Assembly: GCF_003096015.2 (NCBI RefSeq)
Contig: NZ_CP029185.2
Coordinates: 2,948,001-3,012,000 of the forward strand
DNA length: 64,000 nucleotides
Origin: Limnobaculum parvum
Lineage (GTDB): Bacteria; Pseudomonadota; Gammaproteobacteria; Enterobacterales; Enterobacteriaceae
Direction of reading: 5' to 3'
Each line of letters starts with the position of its first letter. Position 1 is the first letter of the stretch. Made by a program: the position numbers and the translations under genes. Below are positions 37,559 to 52,500 of this stretch, one piece after another. Under the pieces are notes generated by a model that worked only from the letters and a program-made list of their open reading frames with translations, made no database searches and had not been told where the DNA came from.

Positions 37559-37580
37559 GATGAGTGGTTAAAGTGACTGA

Positions 37581-40500
37581 TTACCAAATATAACGGACAC
37601 CAATACCCCCCCCTATACTGTGATAATCATCGGCCCCCCCCTGAACCCCCAGATTAACCCAGGTACTCCACGTATTATCAAATTCGCTTTGTACGCCCAC
37701 TTTCAATTCTGCTCTGTTATTTGGCATATCCTGATCGATACGCATACCGTCAAAGGTCACAGAGGCATCCTGCTTGCTGTACCACCAGTTAACTTCAGCA
37801 AATGGATGATGGGTGTAGCCCTCGCCCTGTATGTTACCCGTCAGGCGTGTCCCCATACGGGTGCTCCACATTTCATTATTCTGCCCGTCAATTTTGGTAT
37901 TACTCGAATCAACAAAGCTATCGGCAGAATATTTGTTATAGACCACCTGAGCCTGAGGAATCAGACGCCATTGGTTCAAACGATTATCATTGAGAATAAA
38001 GCGATATCCCGTCTCCAACGATGCGGCAAGCGGACGAGAGTCATAGCTATCCGTCGCCATCCCTTCACCACTGACGTGGTTGTCATACCAGCCATACTGA
38101 TACCAGTTATCAACATATGCCCCTGTCTGCTCTTTCGCATCGGCAAACCAAGTGGCATAGATCCCCAAGCTAAAGCCATCAACCGTACCGGTTGAGCTGT
38201 GATGGATTCCATTCAAATCTGCATTGCCCGTTGCGTCAGAATCCACATCGCCCCAACTGCCCATGACCCCAGCCACTAAGCCCGAATCACCCATGTTATA
38301 GCTCAGTAAATCGCTACCCACTTGCACCAGCGTATAGTCACTGCTCATATCGATATTGTGACCCGCGGCCTTGCTGTCAATCCGGCCACCGATGATGCGT
38401 CCCCAACTGCTGCTATCTGCACTCCTAAACTGACTGCCCTGACGGTCAAACAGCGTTTGCATTTGCAATTGGCTGACTACCGACTGGTTGCCCAAGTAGA
38501 TACCCGCTTCTGGACGCCATTGAGGTGCCTCGCCGGGTCCTTGCGAACGCAAATACCAGTTTCCGTTAACCGCATCAGGTAACCCCTGATACAGGCTGTA
38601 ATCATAAGCACCGGCAACCACTCGATTAGCCAGAGTGAACTGGCCGTTTGATTGACCAGCAACGCTGACCACCTCAATACCGTTGATCGTCTGTGCCCCT
38701 ACGCCGCCGGAATTATTCACCACAAGACGTGTAGTACCTGAGGTATCGCCAGCCACTACCAGTCTATCCGTTGCGGAGTTATCACCACCCAAGAGCGTGC
38801 TCAGAGTGAGTAACCCATTATTGCCAATATAGTTACCTTTAATGATTAACTGGCTACGTGGGTCTGGGCTGGCCATGCGAACTTCACCGGCGTTAGTTAG
38901 ATTACCGCCGATAGTGAAATTGCCTGCCGGAGCATTCACTAAGCCAATCGCGGCATCCGCTACGGACAACAGGCCATTATTCATCACGCTACCGTTAACA
39001 CCACCGTAGCCTCCTAGTTCAGCACCCGTTGCAACAGTAACCGTATTAGCACTGGTTAACACAGACTCTTTGAGCAGAACCAGCGCTCCGGCATTAATGT
39101 CTGTCGTTCCTTGGTAAGTCTGGTTCTTGTCTATAAACAACGTACCAGAACCTTGCTGAACCACATTGCCACTGCCGCTAATCACACCGTTATACAAATG
39201 GTCATTACTGCGGTCGAAGACTAATGTTCCGTTATCGGTGATATTGCCTATAACACTACCGCTGGTGCCACCATTTCCCAGTTGTAACGTTCCATTGGAA
39301 ATGGTGGTGCCTCCCACATAACTGTTATCTCCGGTTAATCGCAGTGTTCCATCGCCAGATTTATTCAAACTACCCGCACCGCTAATCACACCACTGAAGG
39401 TGCTCTCCACACTGTGATTAGTGCTCAGGGAAGCCTCGCCTAAAACTACATTACCGCCACCGTTAAGGTTATTAACCTGTTGATCGAAGTTGTTCAGATC
39501 AAAGGTCGCTCCTCCTGCCACGGTCAACTGTGAACTATTGGCAATGATATTGGTATTTCCGGCCAGTAACGTACCACCGTTAATCAATGTGGCCCCGGTA
39601 TAACTATTGGCTTTAGAGAGCTCCAACGTGCCTGCACCCGCTTTGGTCAGGGTTTTACCATCCCAACCGGTGATAGCATTTGCCACTTCATCCGCCAACA
39701 CCACATCCAGATCGAAATACTCATTGGCACCACTTAAGGTGAAAGTACCGTGAGCACGTTCAGGTGTGGCACTGTATGAACCGTACCAAGACAGCGCCAG
39801 ACCAATACTGTAATTCTGGTTGTCATGAATGGCGGTCATCGACAGATAATCTACCGGACTGGAAGCGCCACCTAAGTTAAACGAAGCAAAGTCGCCGGTC
39901 AGATTGCCCGGAGCCGAGGTACTAATCACCATAAACTGGTTATAGGCTAACTGACTGGCGCTGGTGGTTTCTGGTGCCGAATAACCGGACAGATTGAATA
40001 TGGCGTCACTGCCAAGTTCTGCCGTATCCGCCGTCACCACTGACGAGGTATTACCGGCAACAACCTCCAGCATTCCTTCTGATTTAAACTGGTTGGCAAC
40101 CACCAGTGATGCATCCGCCGCCATGGAGGTCGTTGCTCCGACAGACGTTTGGTAATCACCGGCATTAAATGCACCATTTTGCGTCAGTTTAAGCGTTCCG
40201 TTATCAACTGAAACGCGCCCCTGAGATGAATCCACGCCCGTTAACGTAGCCTCGCCAGCACCGGTTTTAATCAATGTGCCGTTACCACTTAACTGATTAT
40301 TCAGGGTGTTATTCTGAGCAAATGCCAACTCCAGTTCAGCACTGTTATTAATATCTGACAGGCCAAGCGCTTCTCCCCGGGTACCCACCAAACGCCCCTG
40401 ATTAATAGTGGTAGCACCGCTGTAGAAGTTGACGCCGTTCAGCGTGAAGGTATCCGCACCGGTTTTAATCAACCCACCATTACCGCTGATAGAGCCAGCA

Positions 40501-43500
40501 AAAGTCGTCGCCGCTAGGCTATTAACCGTTAAATCACCATTGCCTAATAAAACACCGCCATTACCGCTCAGGTTGTTGGCTGACTGAGCGAAACCATTCA
40601 GGCTCAGGATGCCGTCGTTACGAATAATGACGTTAGCACTGTCAGCAAAAGCATTGGCGATACCCGTCTCTAAAGTACCGTGGTTGACCAGCGTATCGCC
40701 GGTATAGGTGTTGACTGACGACAATACCAATGTCCCTTCGCCTTCTTTTGTCAGACTCTGCCCATTCCACCCGGTACTGGATCCCGCCTGATTGGCCAGT
40801 ACGATATCCACATTAAACCTGTCATTGGAATTGGCTAGGGTAAAGGTACCATTACCTAAAGTCGCACCCGCTAACCAGGTCAGGCCATAACCAACGTTAT
40901 AGTCCTTATTGTCCACGCTCTTTCCAGCACTCACCGTGAGATAATCTACCGAGCTGGAGACACCATTCAGGTCTACGCTGGTAAAATCACCGGTGATACC
41001 GTTAGTGGTATGAATGATGGTGAATTCCGTATTAGGCAGATCGCTGGCCTTAGCCGGATCGACATCAGCGTCAATACCGATGACATTCAGCGTTCCACTC
41101 AATGCGGAGGTATCGGCCTGAATCACTGGTTCAGTGGTTCCTAACAGAACCGTCAGTATTGAACCGCTGTTCTGAACCAGCGCGCCACTGAGGTTTAGGG
41201 TGCTGTCTTCGGCCAATGAGGTGGTCGCGCCACCACTGGTGGTTAAACTACCACCGGTGAAGTCACCGCTCTGAGCAAAGTTCAGCGTACCCTGACTCAC
41301 GCTGATGGCTCCCTGAGTCGAGCCTGCACCGTTCAATGTTGCCGTGCCGCTACCGGTTTTATTCAGGCTGCCCGTACCGCTTAACACATTGCTTAATGTG
41401 CTGTCGCTGGCGAAGTTCAATTCCAGCATCGCATGGTTGGTCACTGTGCCGCTGCCTAACGCCTGACCCTGAGTGATGATCGTGGTTCCTGTATTCAGGC
41501 TACTGCCGCCGGCATAAGTATTGATGCCACTGAGGGTTAGGCTGCCGCTTCCATCTTTAATCACACGTCCATTGCCGCTGATATCACCACTAAATTGGGT
41601 ATTGGCACTGTTGTTGGCGGTTAATGTCGCAGTACCTAAAGTAATATGACCACCGCCGTTCAGGTTATTCGCCAGTTGGTCAAAATTATTCAGATCTAAC
41701 GTGGCACCGCTGGCTACCGTCACGTCGCTGCTGGTGGCGAAGGCATCGATGATACCCGCCTGTAACGTGCCGCCATTAATCAGGGTGCTGCCGGTGTAAG
41801 TATTGACGGAGGAGAGTTGTAAGGTACCTAGCCCTGCTTTGGTCAAACTCTTGCCGTCCCAGCCGCTGGTGAAGGTGCCGGTTTGATCCGCCAGCACCAC
41901 GTCCACATTAAACAGGTCTCCGGCATTCGACAACGTAAAGGTCCCGTTGCCCAACGCGGTTCCCGCCAGCCAAGTCAGGCCGAAGCCCACGTTGTAGTCC
42001 GCGTTGTTCACCACCCGACCGGCGAGGGTCAGGTAGTCCACATTGCTGGCTGCGCCGCCTAAATCAACCGCAGTGAAGTCGCCGGTGATCCCTCCGGTGG
42101 TGTGGATCACGGTAAATTCGGTGTTGGTTAAATCACTGGCATTGGTTGGCGCACCGGTGGTGAATCCGGTGATATTTAGCGTACCGTCTAACGCAGCACT
42201 GTCCGCAGTAATCACCGGCTGAACGTTCCCCACCGCCACATTTAACGTGGCGGTAGCATTTTGCGTTAGTGCACCGCTCAGGTTCAGTGAAGAATCTGCC
42301 GCCACCGTCGTGCTGGCCCCATCCGCCGTGGTCAGGCTGCTGCCGTTAAACACCCCGCTCTGGGCAAAGTTCAACGTGCCCAGATTCACGTCGATGGCGC
42401 CCTGAGTTGAACCCACCCCGTTCAGCGTGGCGATACCCGCGCCGGTTTTGGTCAGACTGCCCGTACCGCTTAACACATTGCTTAATGTGCTGTCGCTGGC
42501 GAAGTTCAGTTCCAGCACCGCCGCGTTATTAATGGTACCGCTTCCCAGCGCGCTGCCCTGTGTTGCCACCAGCGTACCCGCATTGATGGTGCTGCCGCCC
42601 TGATAGGCGTTGATACCGCTCAGGGTCAGGATACCGGTACCGGTTTTGTTCAAGCTGCCGGTGCCATCAATCGCGCCGCTAAAGGCCGTATCTGCACTGT
42701 TGTTGGCATTTAACTCGGCGCTGCCCAACAGGATGCTGCCGGCCCCCGTCAGGTTATTCGCCTGTTGGTCAAAATTATTCAGATCTAACGTGGCACCGCT
42801 GGCTACCGTCACGTCGCTGCTGGTGGCGAAGGCATCGACGATACCCGCCTGTAACGTGCCGCCATTAATCAGGGTGCTGCCGGTGTAAGTGTTCACTGAA
42901 GAGAGTTGCAGCGTTCCCAGTCCGGCTTTGGTCAGGCTCTTGCCGTCCCAGCCGCTGGTGAAGGTGCCGGTTTGATCCGCCAGCACCACGTCCACATTAA
43001 ACAGGTCGCTGGCGTCAGTCAGCGTAAAGGTTCCGTTGCCCAACGCGGTTCCCGCCAGCCAAGTCAGGCCGAAGCCCACGTTGTAGTCCGCGTTGTTCAC
43101 CACCCGACCGGCGAGGGTCAGGTAGTCCACATTGCTGGCTGCGCCGCCTAAATCAACCGAGGTGAAGTCGCCGGTGATCCCTCCGGTGGTGTGGATCACG
43201 GTAAATTCGGTGTTGGTTAAATCACTGGCATTGGTTGGCGCACCGGTGGTGAATCCGGTGATATTTAGCGTACCGTCTAACGCAGCGCTGTCCGCGGTAA
43301 TCACCGGCTGAACGTTCCCCACCGCCACATTTAACGTGGCGGTAGCATTTTGCGTTAGTGCACCGCTCAGGTTCAGTGAAGAATCTGCCGCCACCGTCGT
43401 GCTGGCCCCATCCGCCGTGGTCAGGCTGCTGCCGTTAAACACGCCGCTCTGGGCAAAGTTCAGCGTGCCCAGATTTACGTCAATGGCCCCCTGAGTTGAG

Positions 43501-46500
43501 CCTGCCCCGTTCAGCGTGGCGATACCCGCGCCGGTTTTGGTCAGACTGCCCGTACCGCTTAACACATTGCTTAATGTGCTGTCGCTGGCGAAGTTCAGTT
43601 CCAGCACCGCCGCGTTATTAATGGTACCGGTTCCCAGCGCGCTGCCCTGTGTTGCCACCAGCGTACCCGCATTGATGGTGCTACCGCCCTGATAGGTGTT
43701 GATACCGCTCAAGGTCAGGATACCGGTACCGGTTTTGTTCACGCTGCCGGTGCCATCAATCACGCCGCTAAAGGCCGTATCTGCACTGTTGTTGGCGGTT
43801 AACTCGGCGCTGCCCAACAGGATGCTGCCGGCCCCCGTCAGGTTATTCGCCTGTTGGTCAAAATTATTCAGGTCTAACGTGGCACCGCTGGCTACCGTCA
43901 CGTCGCTGCTGGTGGCGAAGGCATCGACGATACCCGCCTGTAACGTGCCGCCATTAATCAGGGTGCTGCCGGTGTAAGTGTTCACTGAAGAGAGTTGCAG
44001 CGTTCCCAGCCCTGCTTTGGTCAAACTCTTGCCGTCCCAGCCGCTGGTGAAGGTGCCGGTTTGATCCGCCAGCACCACGTCCACATTAAACAGGTCTCCG
44101 GCATTCGACAGCGTAAAGGTTCCGTTGCCCAACGCGGTTCCCGCCAGCCAAGTCAGGCCGAAGCCCACATTATAATCCGCGTTGTTCACCACCCGACCGG
44201 CGAGGGTCAGGTAGTCCACATTGCTGGTCGCGCCGCCTAAATCAACCGAGGTGAAGTCGCCGGTGATCCCTCCGGTTCCGGTGGTGTGGATCACGGTAAA
44301 TTCGGTGTTGGTTAAATCACTGGCATTGGTTGGCGCACCGGTGGTGAATCCGGTGATATTTAGCGTACCGTCTAACGCAGCGCTGTCCGCGGTAATCACC
44401 GGCTGAACGTTCCCCACCGCCACATTTAACGTGGCGGTGGCGTTTTGCGTTAGTGCGCCGCTTAAGTTCAGCGAAGAATCTGCCGCCACCGTCGTGCTGG
44501 CCCCATCCGCCGTGGTCAGGCTGCTGCTGTTAAACACCCCGCTCTGGGCAAAGTTCAGCGTGCCCAGATTTACGTCAATGGCCCCCTGAGTTGAGCCTGC
44601 CCCGTTCAGCGTGGCGATACCCGCGCCGGTTTTGGTCAGGCTGCCCGTACCGCTTAACACATTGCTTAATGTGCTGTCGCTGGCGAAGTTCAGTTCCAGC
44701 ACCGCCGCGTTATTAATGGTGCCGGTTCCCAGCGCGCTGCCCTGTGTTGCCACCAGCGTACCCGCATTGATGGTGCTGCCGCCCTGATAGGTGTTGATAC
44801 CGCTCAGGGTCAGGATACCGGTACCGGTTTTGTTCAAGCTGCCGGTGCCATCAATCACGCCGCTAAAGGCCGTATCTGCACTGTTGTTGGCATTTAACTC
44901 GGCGCTGCCCAACAGGATGCTGCCGGCGCCCGTCAGGTTATTCGCCAGTTGGTCAAAATTATTCAGGTCTAACGTGGCACCGCTGGCTACCGTTACGTCG
45001 CTGCTGGTGGCGAAGGCATCGATGATACCCGCCTGTAACGTGCCGCCATTAATCAGCGTGCTGCCGGTGTAAGTGTTCACTGAAGAGAGTTGCAGCGTTC
45101 CCAGTCCGGCTTTGGTCAGGCTCTTGCCGTCCCAGCCGCTGGTGAAGGTGCCGGTTTGATCCGCCAGCACCACGTCCACATTAAACAGGTCGCTGGCGTC
45201 GGTCAGCGTAAAGGTTCCGTTGCCCAACGCGGTTCCCGCCAGCCAAGTCAGGCCGAAGCCCACATTATAGTCCGCGTTGTTCACCACCCGACCGGCGAGG
45301 GTCAGGTAGTCCACATTGCTGGTCGCGCCGCCTAAATCAACCGAGGTGAAGTCGCCGGTGATCCCCCCGGTGGTGTGGATCACGGTAAATTCGGTGTTGG
45401 TTAAATCACTGGCATTGGTTGGCGCACCGGTGGTGAATCCGGTGATATTTAGCGTACCGTCTAACGCAGCGCTGTCCGCCGTAATCACCGGCTGAACGCT
45501 CCCCACCGCCACATTTAACGTGGCGGTGGCGTTTTGCGTTAGTGCGCCGCTTAAGTTCAGCGAAGAATCTGCCGCCACCGTCGTGCTGGCCCCATTCGCC
45601 GTGGTCAGGCTGCTGCCGTTAAACACCCCGCTCTGGGCAAAGTTCAGCGTGCCCAGATTTACGTCAATGGCCCCCTGAGTTGAACCCGTGCCGTTCAGCG
45701 TGGCGATACCCGCGCCGGTTTTGGTCAGGTTGCCCGTACCGCTTAACACATTGCTTAATGTGCTGTCGCTGGCAAAGTTCAGTTCCAGCACCGCCGCGTT
45801 ATTAATGGTACCGCTTCCCAGCGCGCTGCCCTGTGTTGCCACCAGCGTACCCGCATTGATGGTGCTGCCGCCCTGATAGGTGTTGATACCGCTCAGGGTC
45901 AGGATACCGGTACCGGTTTTGTTCAAGCTGCCGGTGCCATCAATCACGCCGCTAAAGGCCGTATCTGCACTGTTGTTGGCATTTAACTCGGCGCTGCCCA
46001 ACAGGATGCTGCCGGCCCCCGTCAGGTTATTCGCCAGTTGGTCAAAATTATTCAGGTCTAACGTGGCACCGCTGGCTACCGTTACGTCGCTGCTGGTGGC
46101 GAAGGCATCGATGATACCCGCCTGTAACGTGCCGCCATTAATCAGGGTGCTGCCGGTGTAAGTATTGACGGAGGAGAGTTGTAAGGTACCTAGCCCTGCT
46201 TTGGTCAGGCTCTTACCGTCCCAGCCGCTGGTGAAGGTGCCGGTTTGATCCGCCAGCACCACGTCCACATTAAACAGGTCGCTGGCGTCAGTCAGCGTAA
46301 AGGTTCCGTTGCCCAACGCGGTTCCCGCCAGCCAAGTCAGGCCAAAACCCACGTTATAGTCCGCGTTGTTCACCACCCGACCGGCGAGGGTCAGGTAGTC
46401 CACATTGCTGACTGCGCCGCCTAAATCAACCGAGGTGAAGTCGCCGGTGATCCCTCCGGTTCCGGTGGTGTGGATCACGGTAAATTCGGTGTTGGTTAAA

Positions 46501-49500
46501 TCACTGGCATTGGTTGGCGCACCGGTGGTGAATCCGGTGATATTTAGCGTACCGTCTAACGCAGCGCTGTCCGCGGTAATCACCGGCTGAACGCTCCCCA
46601 CCGCCACATTTAACGTGGCGGTGGCGTTTTGCGTTAGTGCGCCGCTCAGGTTCAGCGAAGAATCTGCCGCCACCGTCGTGCTGGCCCCATCCGCCGTGGT
46701 CAGGCTGCTGCCGTTAAACACGCCGCTCTGGGCAAAGTTCAGCGTGCCCAGATTTACGTCAATGGCCCCCTGAGTTGAGCCCGTGCCGTTCAGCGTGGCG
46801 ATACCCGCGCCGGTTTTGGTCAGGCTGCCCGTACCGCTTAACACATTGCTTAATGTGCTGTCGCTGGCGAAGTTCAGTTCCAGCACCGCCGCGTTATTAA
46901 TGGTGCCGGTTCCCAGCGCGCTGCCCTGTGTTGCCACCAGCGTACCCGCATTGATGGTGCTACCGCCCTGATAGGTGTTGATACCGCTCAAGGTCAGGAT
47001 ACCGGTACCGGTTTTGTTCAAGCTGCCGGTGCCATCAATCACGCCGCTAAAAGCCGTATCTGCGCTGTTGTTGGCGGTTAACTCGGCGCTGCCCAACAGG
47101 ATGCTGCCGGCCCCCGTCAGGTTATTCGCCTGTTGGTCAAAATTATTCAGATCTAACGTGGCACCGCTGGCTACCGTCACGTCGCTGCTGGTGGCGAAGG
47201 CATCGACGATACCCGCCTGTAACGTGCCGCCATTAATCAGGGTGCTGCCGGTGTAAGTGTTCACTGAAGAGAGTTGCAGCGTTCCCAGTCCGGCTTTGGT
47301 CAAACTCTTGCCGTCCCAGCCGCTGGTGAAGGTGCCGGTTTGATCCGCCAGCACCACGTCCACATTAAACAGGTCTCCGGTATTTGCTAGGGTAAAGGTT
47401 CCGTTGCCCAACGCGGTTCCCGCCAGCCAAGTCAGGCCGAAGCCCACGTTATAGTCCGCGTTGTTCACCACCCGACCGGCGAGGGTCAGGTAGTCCACAT
47501 TGCTGGTCGCGCCGCCTAAATCAACCGAGGTGAAGTCGCCGGTGATCCCCCCGGTTCCGGTGGTATGGATCACGGTAAATTCGGTGTTGGTTAAATCACT
47601 GGCATTGGTTGGTGCACCGGTGGTGAATCCGGTGATATTTAGCGTACCGTCTAACGCAGCGCTGTCCGCCGTAATCACCGGCTGAACGTTCCCCACCGCC
47701 ACATTTAACGTGGCGGTAGCATTTTGCGTTAGTGCACCGCTCAGGTTCAGCGAAGAATCTGCCGCCACCGTCGTGCTGGCCCCATCCGCCGTGGTCAGGC
47801 TGCTGCCGTTAAACACCCCGCTCTGGGCAAAGTTCAGCGTGCCCAGATTTACGTCAATGGCTCCCTGAGTTGAACCCACCCCGTTCAGCGTGGCGATACC
47901 CGCGCCGGTTTTGGTCAGGTTGCCCGTACCGCTTAACACATTGCTTAATGTGCTGTCGCTGGCAAAGTTCAGTTCCAGCACCGCCGCGTTATTAATGGTA
48001 CCGCTTCCCAGCACGCTGCCCTGTGTTGCCACCAGCGTACCCGCATTGATGGTGCTGCCGCCCTGATAGGTGTTGATACCGCTCAGGGTCAGGATACCGG
48101 TACCGGTTTTGTTCAAGCTACCGGTGCCATCAATCACGCCGCTAAAGGCCGTATCTGCACTGTTGTTGGCATTTAACTCGGCGCTGCCCAACAGGATGCT
48201 GCCGGCACCCGTCAGGTTATTCGCCAGTTGGTCAAAATTATTCAGATCTAACGTGGCACCGCTGGCTACCGTTACGTCGCTGCTGGTGGCGAAGGCATCG
48301 ACGATACCCGCCTGTAACGTGCCGCCATTAATCAGGGTGCTGCCGGTGTAAGTGTTCACTGAAGAGAGTTGCAGCGTTCCCTGTCCGGCTTTGGTCAAAC
48401 TCTTGCCGTCCCAGCCGCTGGTGAAGGTGCCGGTTTGATCCGCCAGCACCACGTCCACATTAAACAGGTCGCTGGCGTCAGTCAGCGTAAAGGTTCCGTT
48501 ACCCAACGCGGTTCCCGCCAGCCAAGTCAGGCCAAAACCCACGTTGTAGTCCGCGTTGTTCACCACGCGACCGGCGAGGGTCAGGTAGTCCACATTGCTG
48601 GTTGCGCCGCCTAAATCAACCGAGGTGAAGTCGCCGGTGATCCCCCCGGTGGTGTGGATAATCGTGACATTACTTGTACTCAGATCGCTGGCATTTACCG
48701 GTATATTGCTGGTATCAACACCGGAAACGATGAGTGAACCATCCAGTACCGCGGTTGCCGCACTAATAATTGGGTAATCTATCCCCAGAGTCACGTCTAA
48801 ACTTGAATCGGTGCTTTGTGTTAATGCCCCACTGAGGTTCAATGTGGCATTTGCTGCCAGCGTGGTCTTGGCATCAGCCGCCGTAGTAAGATTTGCCCCT
48901 GAGAATTCCCCGGTTTGCACAAAGTTTAGCGTTCCGTCATTAACCTCGATATTCCCCTGAGCAGAACCGACCGCATTCAGGGTTGCTACACCGGCTCCAC
49001 TTTTAATTAGGGTTCCACTACCCGACAAAAGATTACTGAGTGTGCTATCCGCCAGAAAATTTAATTTCAGAGTCGCTGTATTGTTGATGCTACCCGAGCC
49101 CAGCGCATTACCTTGGGTTGCTATCAGCGTACCTGCACTGATACTGCTTCCCCCCTCATAGCTACTTTCACCGCTCAGTATCAGGGTACCGGTACCGGTT
49201 TTGCTCAAGCTACCGGTGCCATCAATCACACCACTAAATAGGGTATTGGCGCTGTTGTTAGCCGTCAGTTCAGCGCTGCTCAACAGGATGCTCCCGTTAC
49301 CGCTCAGGTTATTCGCCTGCTGATTAAAGCCATTCAGATCCAGCGTGGCACCGCTACCTACAGCAACATCGCTGCTAGTGGCAAAGGCATTAGCAATGGC
49401 TGTTTGTAATGTGCCATCATTAATCAGGGTACTACCCGTATAGGTATTGACCGAGGAGAGTTGCAGCGTACCCAATCCGGCTTTGGTCAGGCTCTTGCCG

Positions 49501-52500
49501 TCCCAGCCGCTGGTAAAGGTGCCGGTTTGATCCGCGAGAACCACGTCCACATTAAACAGATCGCTGACGTTCGTTAGCGTAAAGGTACCGTTGCCTAAAG
49601 CAGGACCTGCCAACCAGGTCAGGCCAAAGCCAACATTATAATCCACGCCGTTCACCACCCGACCGGCTAACGTTAGGTAATCTACATCGCTCTCCGCGCC
49701 ACCTAAATCCACCAGCGCAAAGTCATTGGTGATGCCATTATCGGTATGAATAACGGTAAACTCGGTGCTGGTTAACGCACTGGCACTGTTAGGTAAAACT
49801 GTCTCAAAACCGGTAATATTGAGGGTGCCGCCTAATGACGCCGTGTCTGCATTAATGGCTGTCAGGCCACTACCTACAACCACGTTTAACACCGCACTGT
49901 TGTTTTGTGTTAGCGCGCCGCTCAGATTCAGAACGGATTCTCCTGCCAGAGCTGTCGTAGCGCCATCGGCGGTCGTTAAGCTATCGGCAGTAAAGATGCC
50001 ATTCTGAGTGAAACTTAACGTTCCCTGATTAACACTTACAACACCCTGATTTGAGCCAGCGCGACTCAGTGTCGCTACGCCAGCCCCCGTTTTAGTCAAA
50101 CTACCGCTGCCGCTTAAAAGGTTACTCAATGTGCTGTCAGTGGCAAAATTCAGCACTAACTCAGCGCTGTTATTCACCGTGCCGGTTCCCAGCGCGTTGC
50201 CCTGCGACGCGATTAGCTTACCGGCACTGATGGTGCTGCCGCCCTGATAAGTATTCACGCCGTTCAGGGTTAAGGTACTGATGCCATCTTTGACTAGGCT
50301 GCCGGTACCCTCAATCACACCGCTAAAGAGCGTATCTGTACTGTTGTTAGCGGTTAACGCAGCATTGCCTAACAGAATATTGCCTGCGCCACTCAGATTA
50401 TTGGCTTGCTGAGCAAAGTTATTCAGATCCAGCGTAGCCCCGCTGGCTACCGTCACATTAGCGCTGGTAGCAAAAGCATTGGCAATACCCCCTTGCAAAA
50501 TGCCGCCATTAATCAGGGTATCGCCGGTGTAAGTATTCACCGAAGAGAGTTGCAGTGTTCCCAGTCCGGCTTTGGTCAGGCTCTTACCATCCCAGCCGCT
50601 GGTAAATGGCCCTGTTTGATCTGCCAGCTCCACATCCACATTGAACAGATCGCTGGTATCTCCCAAGGTAAAGGTACCGTTGCCCAATGCAGAACCTGCC
50701 AGCCAGGTCAAACCAAAACCTACGTTGTAATCTACGCCGTTCACCACCCGACCGGCCAGCGTCAGGTAATCCACATCACTCTCTGCACCGCCCAGATCGA
50801 TGGTGGTGAAATCATTGGTGATACCGTTAAGCGTATGGATAACGGTAAACTCCGTGCTGGTTAGCGCGCTGGCGCTGTTTGGTACATTCGCATTGAAGTC
50901 GGTGATATTCAGGGTTCCGCCCAGTGAGGCCGAATCCGCATTAATCGCCGTTTGGCCGGTGCCGACACCAACGTTTAGCACTGCACTGCTATTTTGTGTC
51001 AGCGCACCGCTGAGGTTCAGGATGGATTCCCCTGCCAGAGAGGTCGTAGCCCCATCGGCGGTGGTCAGGCTGTCGGCAGTAAAGATGCCATCTTGAGTGA
51101 AACTTAACGTTCCCTGATTAACGCTCACCGTGCCTTGCGTTGAACCAAGACCGCTTAACGAGGCAACACCCGTTCCGGTTTTTATCAGACTACCGCTGCC
51201 GCTCAGTACATTACCGAGTTCGCTGTCGCTGGCAAAATTCAGCGCCAGCGTAGCGCTATTATCAACGTCGCCCGTTCCCAGCGCATTACCATTGGTGGCA
51301 ACCAATATACCGCTACTGATAGTGCTGCCCCCTAGGTAGGTGTTCACGCCACTTAAGGTTAACGTGCCAGTGCCAGTTTTAATCAGGCTGCCGAGACCAG
51401 CAATGTCGCCGTCAAAGTCGGTATCTGCGCTGTTATTCGCCGTCAGTGCTGCATTACCTAGCGTAATGCTACCTGCACCGCTCAGGTTATTGGCTTGTTG
51501 ATCAAAGCCATTCAGATTCAGCGTAGCACCACTGGCTAGGGTAACATCGCTACTAGTAGCAAACGCATTGGCAATACCCGTTTCCAATGTTCCGGCATTA
51601 ATCAGGGTACCGCCGGTGTAGGTATTCACTGAGGAGAGTTGCAGCGTGCCCAGCCCAGCTTTGGTCAGGCTCTTACCGTCCCAGCCGCTCGCAAAGGTGC
51701 CTGTTTGATCTGCCAGTACCACATCCACATTAAACAGGTCGCTGGCGTCAGTCAGCGTAAAGGTACCGTTGCCTAAAACCGTACCCGCCAGCCAAGTCAA
51801 ACTAAAGCCCAGATTGTAATCCACCCCGTTAACCACCCGACCAGCCAGCGTCAGGTAATCTACATTACTGGTCGCTGTGCCCAGATCGACAGAAGCAAAG
51901 TCACCGGTAATACCATTAGCCGTATGGATGATAGTGAATTCAGTATTCGGTAGTGCACTGGCGCTAGTTGGTGCACTGGTGGTGAAACCTGTCACATTCA
52001 GTGCGCCATTCAGAGATGCAGAATCTGCTGTAATTGCCGGTTGAGCGGTTCCTACGTCTATATTTAGCGTTGCGGTGCTATTTTGAGTGAATGCGCCACT
52101 CAGGTTGAGTAAAGCATCTTGGGAAAGAGAGGTGGTCGCATCATTAGCCGTCGTCAGGCTGGCTCCGTTAAACACCACGTTTTGGGCAATGTTTAAGTTG
52201 CCCTGATTAACGTTGATGGCTCCCTGAGTTGAACCTGTACCACCCAGTGTAGCAATACCGGCACCCGTTTTAGTCAGGCTGCCGTTACCGCTCAATAGAT
52301 TACTCAATGTACTATCGGTGGCGAAGTTCAGTTCCAAAGCGGCCGTATTGTTCACTGCGCCAGTTCCCAGCGCGCCTCCCTGTGTTGCCACCAGCGTACC
52401 CGCATTGATGGTGCTGCCGCCCTGATAGGTATTGACACCGCTCAGCGTCAACACGCCTACGCCCGTTTTAGTCAGGCTCCCCGTGCCGCCAATCACACCA

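Larger units (their letters stand above)
36680..37580. other. 900-base AT-rich spacer with an orphan hairpin
   Basis: No gene is supported; a 76-codon AT-rich frame at 36742-36972 is probably chance. The segment holds the promoter of the 1630-residue gene, the hairpin at 37121-37151 and, next to the giant gene, its terminator at 37525-37558. Confidence 0.5.

Noticed and set aside
42610..51339. Many plus-strand frames of 60-150 codons inside the giant gene, recurring at about 1.09-kb spacing
   Set aside because: They are antisense shadows of the repeat units; their periodicity equals the repeat period and they lack ribosome sites and sensible protein composition.
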